Assembly: GCA_964583765.1 (NCBI GenBank)
Contig: CAZOWW010000199.1
Coordinates: forward strand, 1-7,221
Reading direction: 5' to 3'
DNA length: 7,221 nucleotides
Source: CAZOWW01 sp964583765
GTDB taxonomy: Bacteria > Actinomycetota > Actinomycetes > Actinomycetales > Kineosporiaceae
Of this stretch, positions 5,857 to 7,221 are shown piece after piece; positions within the stretch are counted from its first letter, which is position 1; each line of letters opens with the position of its first letter. The notes under the pieces are model-generated. The model saw only the letters and a list, made by a program, of their open reading frames with translations, had not been told where the DNA came from and did no database searches. The translations under genes were made by a program, and so were the position numbers.

Positions 5857-6008
5857 TCATGACGCCACCATGCACTGATCGACGCCCACGCGCACACCCA
5901 CGCCTCGCCCCCTGTGGACGCGCCACAGCGCCAGCACGACCGCCACCACCGGCACAACACACGCTGGGCCACCTGCGCCCGCACCCCGGGGTACTCGTGC
6001 TCACTCAT
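5857..6008 (-). CDS. possible small one-helix membrane protein, frame interrupted
   Basis: ATG 6008 overlaps the stop of the preceding gene (ATGA) and opens MSEHEYPG. Continuing in that frame gives a Trp/Cys-rich stretch that runs into the LCP frame without a stop. Shifting frame near the CCCC run at 5985-5992 instead gives AGAGGPACVVPVVAVVLALWRVHRGRG, a clear membrane helix with a basic flank, ending CMVAS at TGA 5857-5859, which is 25 bases before the preferred LCP start. One added base would restore a 50-residue protein. Third-position GC does not discriminate between the frames, so this rests on composition and spacing. The alternative is that the LCP protein truly starts at 6008 with a 59-residue extension. 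Confidence 0.35.
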
Positions 6009-6029
6009 GAGCCATCCTCATGAGCCACA
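6004..6029. repeat. 13-bp tandem duplication at a gene junction
   Basis: CTCATGAGCCATC (6004-6016) is followed directly by CTCATGAGCCACA (6017-6029), matching at 11 of 13 positions. On the minus strand each copy contains TCATGAG, so each supplies a TGA in a different frame. The duplication sits exactly on the junction of the two small operon genes and is not a multiple of three. Confidence 0.6.
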
Positions 6030-6224
6030 CACGCCTCCAACACCCTGCGCACCTCGCCCAACAACCCCCCGGCAGGCCACCAGGTCCCCGACCATCGCAC
6101 GTTCCTCCAACGCACCCCACGCCCCGAGTAGCTCGCCACGCTCGGCGTCCATGAACGACAGGCCCACCCACACGCCCGCACCCCACACCCGGGCCACCAG
6201 CGCTCCCCTGCCCCGGAATCTCAC
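6005..6224 (-). CDS. small soluble protein coupled to the STAS gene, interrupted by one base
   Basis: GTG 6224 overlaps the STAS stop as GTGA, a standard translational-coupling junction. The first 53 residues (MRFRGRGALVARVWGAGVWVG, then DAERGELLGAWGALEERAMVGDLVACRG) have very high third-position GC. After the six-G run (reverse of 6065-6070) this frame loses its coding character and stops at 6018. Omitting one G continues as LLGEVRRVLEACVAHEDGS with good codon bias and stops at 6005, overlapping the next ATG as ATGA. The joined product is 72 residues, mostly helical with a Leu-rich C-terminal helix. I do not recognise the family. It may be a partner of the STAS protein. The interruption may be a sequencing error, a true mutation or a slippery site. 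Confidence 0.55.
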
Positions 6225-6631
6225 ACACCACCAACACCACACATGAGATCAACAACTCCGGCCCCCGCGTACGACCTGGATCCTGCCCGCCGTACCACCG
6301 GAGCACCGAACAACTCCGCGGTACCCGTAACCTCCAACAGACGGCTAACCGGCCGGGAGACGGCAGCGACCCGCAGGCACTGAAGCCGGGCCATCGCGCT
6401 GGAGCGTGCCTCCAGCAGGACCGAGAGCCCCACACAGTCGCAGAACCCCAACTCGGACAGGTCGAGAACAACCGGGAGATCCGGGTAGGAACGCAACAGC
6501 TCGCGCAGACCCCGAGCCAGGACATGGGCGTTGGACAGATCCACTTCCCCCGCCAGCGCGACGTGCAGGTCGGGCACGCCCGACAGCTGGTGCGTGATTC
6601 GAAGAGGAACCGGTGGGGTATCGGCGTACAT
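6221..6631 (-). CDS. STAS-domain anti-sigma-factor antagonist-like protein lacking the phospho-serine
   Basis: This 136-residue protein matches the SpoIIAA/RsbV class, which binds anti-sigma factors (RsbW/SpoIIAB-type kinases) and so frees a sigma factor. The STAS domain spans about residues 8-108: LRITHQLSGVPDLHVALAGEVDLSNA (strands 1-2), a helix with LARGLRELL, the core strand PVVLDLSELGFCDCVG (about 53-68), the helix GLSVLLEARSSAMA and LRVAAVSRPVSRLLEVTGTAELFG. In family members the D-S-[ST]-G or D-C-S-G motif carries the phosphorylated Ser just before Gly. Here it is D65-C66-V67-G68, so the phosphoacceptor is Val. A short tail (about 109-136) is unassigned. ATG 6631 has GAGG six bases upstream. 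It is first in the operon, and its TGA overlaps the next gene's GTG. Confidence 0.85.
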   Translation of the reverse strand: MYADTPPVPLRITHQLSGVPDLHVALAGEVDLSNAHVLARGLRELLRSYPDLPVVLDLSELGFCDCVGLSVLLEARSSAMARLQCLRVAAVSRPVSRLLEVTGTAELFGAPVVRRAGSRSYAGAGVVDLMCGVGGV

Positions 6632-6829
6632 GGCGGACCTCGGCTCTCACCCAGGCACCGGCCACAGCAGGGCACTACCTCGATCAGCCGGCGCGGGCCG
6701 AAGACAGCACCGACCCGGATTCGGGTGCGCTGCCAGCCTCGACATGAGATATCGCGTGCAACAGACCAGGGCGCGGGGTCTCGATGTCCTGCCAGTCGAG
6801 CCTGAGCATACGAGAGATCCACAAACACG

Positions 6830-6853
6830 CCACCCGGGAAACGTCACACAAAC
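6830..6853 (-). promoter_or_regulatory. candidate sigma-B/SigF-type promoter for the STAS operon
   Basis: On the minus strand GTTT (6853-6850) is followed after 14 bases by GGGTGG (6835-6830). This resembles the group 3 stress-sigma pattern GNNT-N14-16-GGGTAC/T known from Streptomyces sigma-B, with two mismatches at the end of the -10. It would give a leader of roughly 190 bases before the STAS ATG. A stress-sigma promoter ahead of an anti-sigma antagonist gene would be a familiar autoregulatory arrangement. Confidence 0.3.
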
Positions 6854-6861
6854 CGCACAGA

Positions 6862-6949
6862 ACGTGACATAGATCAGGACGCGAGTCCATCGAGGACCTG
6901 ACCTGCAGATACACAAGATCACCCGCGTGTCTCGTGGACGAACGTCCAC
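6862..6949. repeat. composite repeat, copy B
   Basis: It carries the same motifs in the same order and orientation as copy A: ACGTGACA (6862-6869), GAGTCC (6883-6888), CGAGG-N4-GACCTGCAG (6891-6908) and the 23-bp block (6927-6949). The centre of the block, with one further base, is a perfect 8-bp dyad (6933-6940 with 6943-6950). It lies upstream of the STAS operon, with the 23-bp block 296 bases from the start codon. Confidence 0.75.
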
Positions 6950-7221
6950 GTACAACGCCACCCTGCCTGCAGGACGCCGGCCCAAACGTCGGGGACGGCA
7001 ACACCCCGGATCCCCGCGAGCATCACCGTCCCCGCACCGCCACCACGCAATGGTGGGCTCCCACGAGCGGGACGCCGATGCGCCCAGGTCCTCGACCAAC
7101 CCGGGCCCGGCCTTGACCTCCCCGGAGAAGGAGCCAGCCAACCCCCGCACACGCATGTCCATAGATCCGGACCCGCAGGCCGGCTCGCACGTCACCCCAA
7201 GGAGCCCGATCCCTGCGCCCT

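Larger units (their letters stand above)
6632..7221. other. 590-base leader/upstream region without a convincing gene, carrying repeat copy B
   Basis: Minus-strand open frames reach 7195 but are Cys/Arg/Trp-rich and lack ribosome sites. A short peptide from the ATG at 7155 (MRVRGLAGSFSGEVKAGPGLVEDLG) looks somewhat coding before it degenerates, so a decayed or frameshifted gene near 7060-7160 cannot be excluded. The region contains repeat copy B (6862-6949), a candidate sigma-B-type promoter (6830-6853) and a small stem-loop ACCCG-GATT-CGGGT (6713-6726). It most likely serves as the upstream control region of the STAS operon. Confidence 0.5.

Noticed and set aside
6001..6828. 275-codon minus-strand frame overlapping the STAS gene
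   Set aside because: Cys/Arg/Gly-rich out-of-frame reading; the STAS domain is in the other frame with a proper ribosome site.
6647..7195. 182-codon minus-strand frame upstream of the STAS gene
   Set aside because: Very rich in Cys, Arg and Trp after the first 30 residues and reads through repeat copy B; no recognisable domain.
1..7221. tRNA, rRNA, CRISPR array or insertion sequence
   Set aside because: No cloverleaf, rRNA-like stretch, regularly spaced direct repeats or transposase-like protein could be seen on either strand.

Overview
The window looks like chromosomal DNA of a high-GC actinobacterium. Codon third positions in the convincing genes are overwhelmingly G or C, GTG starts are common, and the gene families present (a drug-efflux-type MFS permease, an LCP cell-wall ligase with a LytR_C tail, STAS-type proteins) are typical of that phylum. 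I cannot name the genus. No tRNA, rRNA, CRISPR array, transposase or phage gene is visible.

Layout: the first 32 bases hold the last codons of a plus-strand gene. A 464-residue MFS permease follows (222-1616, +), ending in a probable bidirectional terminator (1617-1640) that faces a small two-helix membrane protein (1666-1881, -). Bases 1882-2372 hold no convincing gene but contain a large hairpin and an inverted repeat. A second small two-helix membrane protein lies at 2373-2654 (-). Bases 2655-3185 are a non-coding stretch carrying repeat copy A, a hairpin and a 36-bp dyad. A SpoIIAA-like (STAS/SEC14 type) protein follows at 3186-3548 (+), then about 560 bases without a supportable gene.

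The rest of the coding capacity is a minus-strand operon transcribed from about 6.8 kb toward 4.1 kb: a STAS anti-sigma-factor-antagonist-like protein (6221-6631), a small protein coupled to it by a GTGA overlap (6005-6224, interrupted by one extra G), a possible small membrane protein coupled by an ATGA overlap (5857-6008, also interrupted), and an LCP-family protein (4110-5831). Bases 6632-7221 hold no convincing gene but carry repeat copy B.

The most notable points are as follows. (1) A composite repeat of about 100 bp occurs twice in the same orientation, about 4 kb apart. Its conserved 23-bp block lies 294 and 296 nt upstream of two minus-strand start codons, one for a small membrane protein and one for the STAS operon. 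(2) The STAS protein has Val where the regulatory phospho-serine normally sits (DCVG), so it may not be switchable by phosphorylation. (3) The operon links such a STAS protein to a cell-wall ligase through two tightly overlapped small genes. Taken together, the window may be an envelope-stress locus, but that functional reading is inference.
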